This document shows, one piece after another, positions 5,210 to 5,222 of a DNA stretch of 5,222 bases. Below the pieces are notes generated by a model, which worked only from the letters and a program-made list of their open reading frames with translations, did no database searches and was not told the origin of the DNA. The translations under genes were made by a program, and so were the position numbers. The stretch comes from a bacterium. GTDB taxonomy: Bacteria > NPL-UPA2 > JAGMAN01. The stretch is taken from the NCBI GenBank assembly GCA_023130215.1, contig JAGMAN010000021.1:1-5222 (forward strand), given 5' to 3'. How positions within the stretch are numbered: the stretch's first letter is position 1; every line of letters starts with the position of its first letter.

Positions 5210-5222
5210 ATGCCCAAGCAGA
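5210..5222 (+). CDS. Start of a gene, MPKQ..., possibly EF-Tu or ribosomal protein L33
   Basis: Only four full codons (Met-Pro-Lys-Gln) and one further base (A) are inside the window. The start itself is well supported by the strong Shine-Dalgarno and by position after tRNA-Thr with no terminator between. Bacterial EF-Tu proteins often begin MAKxKF and L33 proteins MxKxR; the fifth codon starts with A, which allows Lys or Arg. In several lineages, including Chlamydiae as I recall, tRNA-Thr precedes tuf. Identity cannot be decided from the bases given. Confidence 0.6.

Overview
The window looks like a piece of a Gram-negative (diderm) bacterial chromosome. Two LPS-transport permease genes (LptF/LptG type) imply an outer membrane, and a 52-residue basic protein at 2962-3120 resembles the 'small basic protein' family described from Chlamydiae, Verrucomicrobia and relatives. 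I therefore infer a PVC-superphylum organism, possibly of the Omnitrophota kind. That placement rests on recalled family patterns and not on a search. Genes are tightly packed, promoters are of sigma-70 type, and both strands are used.

Layout. 1-698 (+): C-terminal part of S-adenosylhomocysteine hydrolase (ahcY), cut by the window edge. 707-1780 and 1777-2853 (-): an lptF-lptG operon read leftward, with a TTGA stop/start overlap; lptG runs convergently into ahcY. 2854-2961: a 108-bp divergent promoter region. 2962-3120 (+): the small basic protein, ending one base from the convergent end of a PilZ-domain gene (3122-3532, -). 3533-3698: promoters in both directions and one copy of a 60-bp repeat. 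3699-3771 (+): tRNA-Ala(CGC). 3859-4929 (+): a lipoprotein with a six-bladed TolB-like propeller, followed by an intrinsic terminator. 5052-5127 (+): tRNA-Thr(GGT) behind a near-consensus promoter. 5136-5195: the second copy of the 60-bp repeat. 5210-5222 (+): the first four codons of a gene with a very strong Shine-Dalgarno, probably EF-Tu or ribosomal protein L33.

The gene content is mostly housekeeping: the methyl cycle, outer-membrane LPS export, translation, and perhaps c-di-GMP signalling. The unusual element is the 60-bp repeat. It is present twice, 59/60 identical, in inverted orientation about 1.56 kb apart. Each copy points the same way relative to the gene downstream of it: one contains the PilZ start codon, the other ends next to the Shine-Dalgarno of the gene after tRNA-Thr. 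Each copy contains two hairpins, both with GAA loops. It could be a shared leader-RNA regulatory element, a small palindromic mobile or REP-like repeat, or a recombination scar. Its near-perfect identity favours recent duplication or homogenisation.
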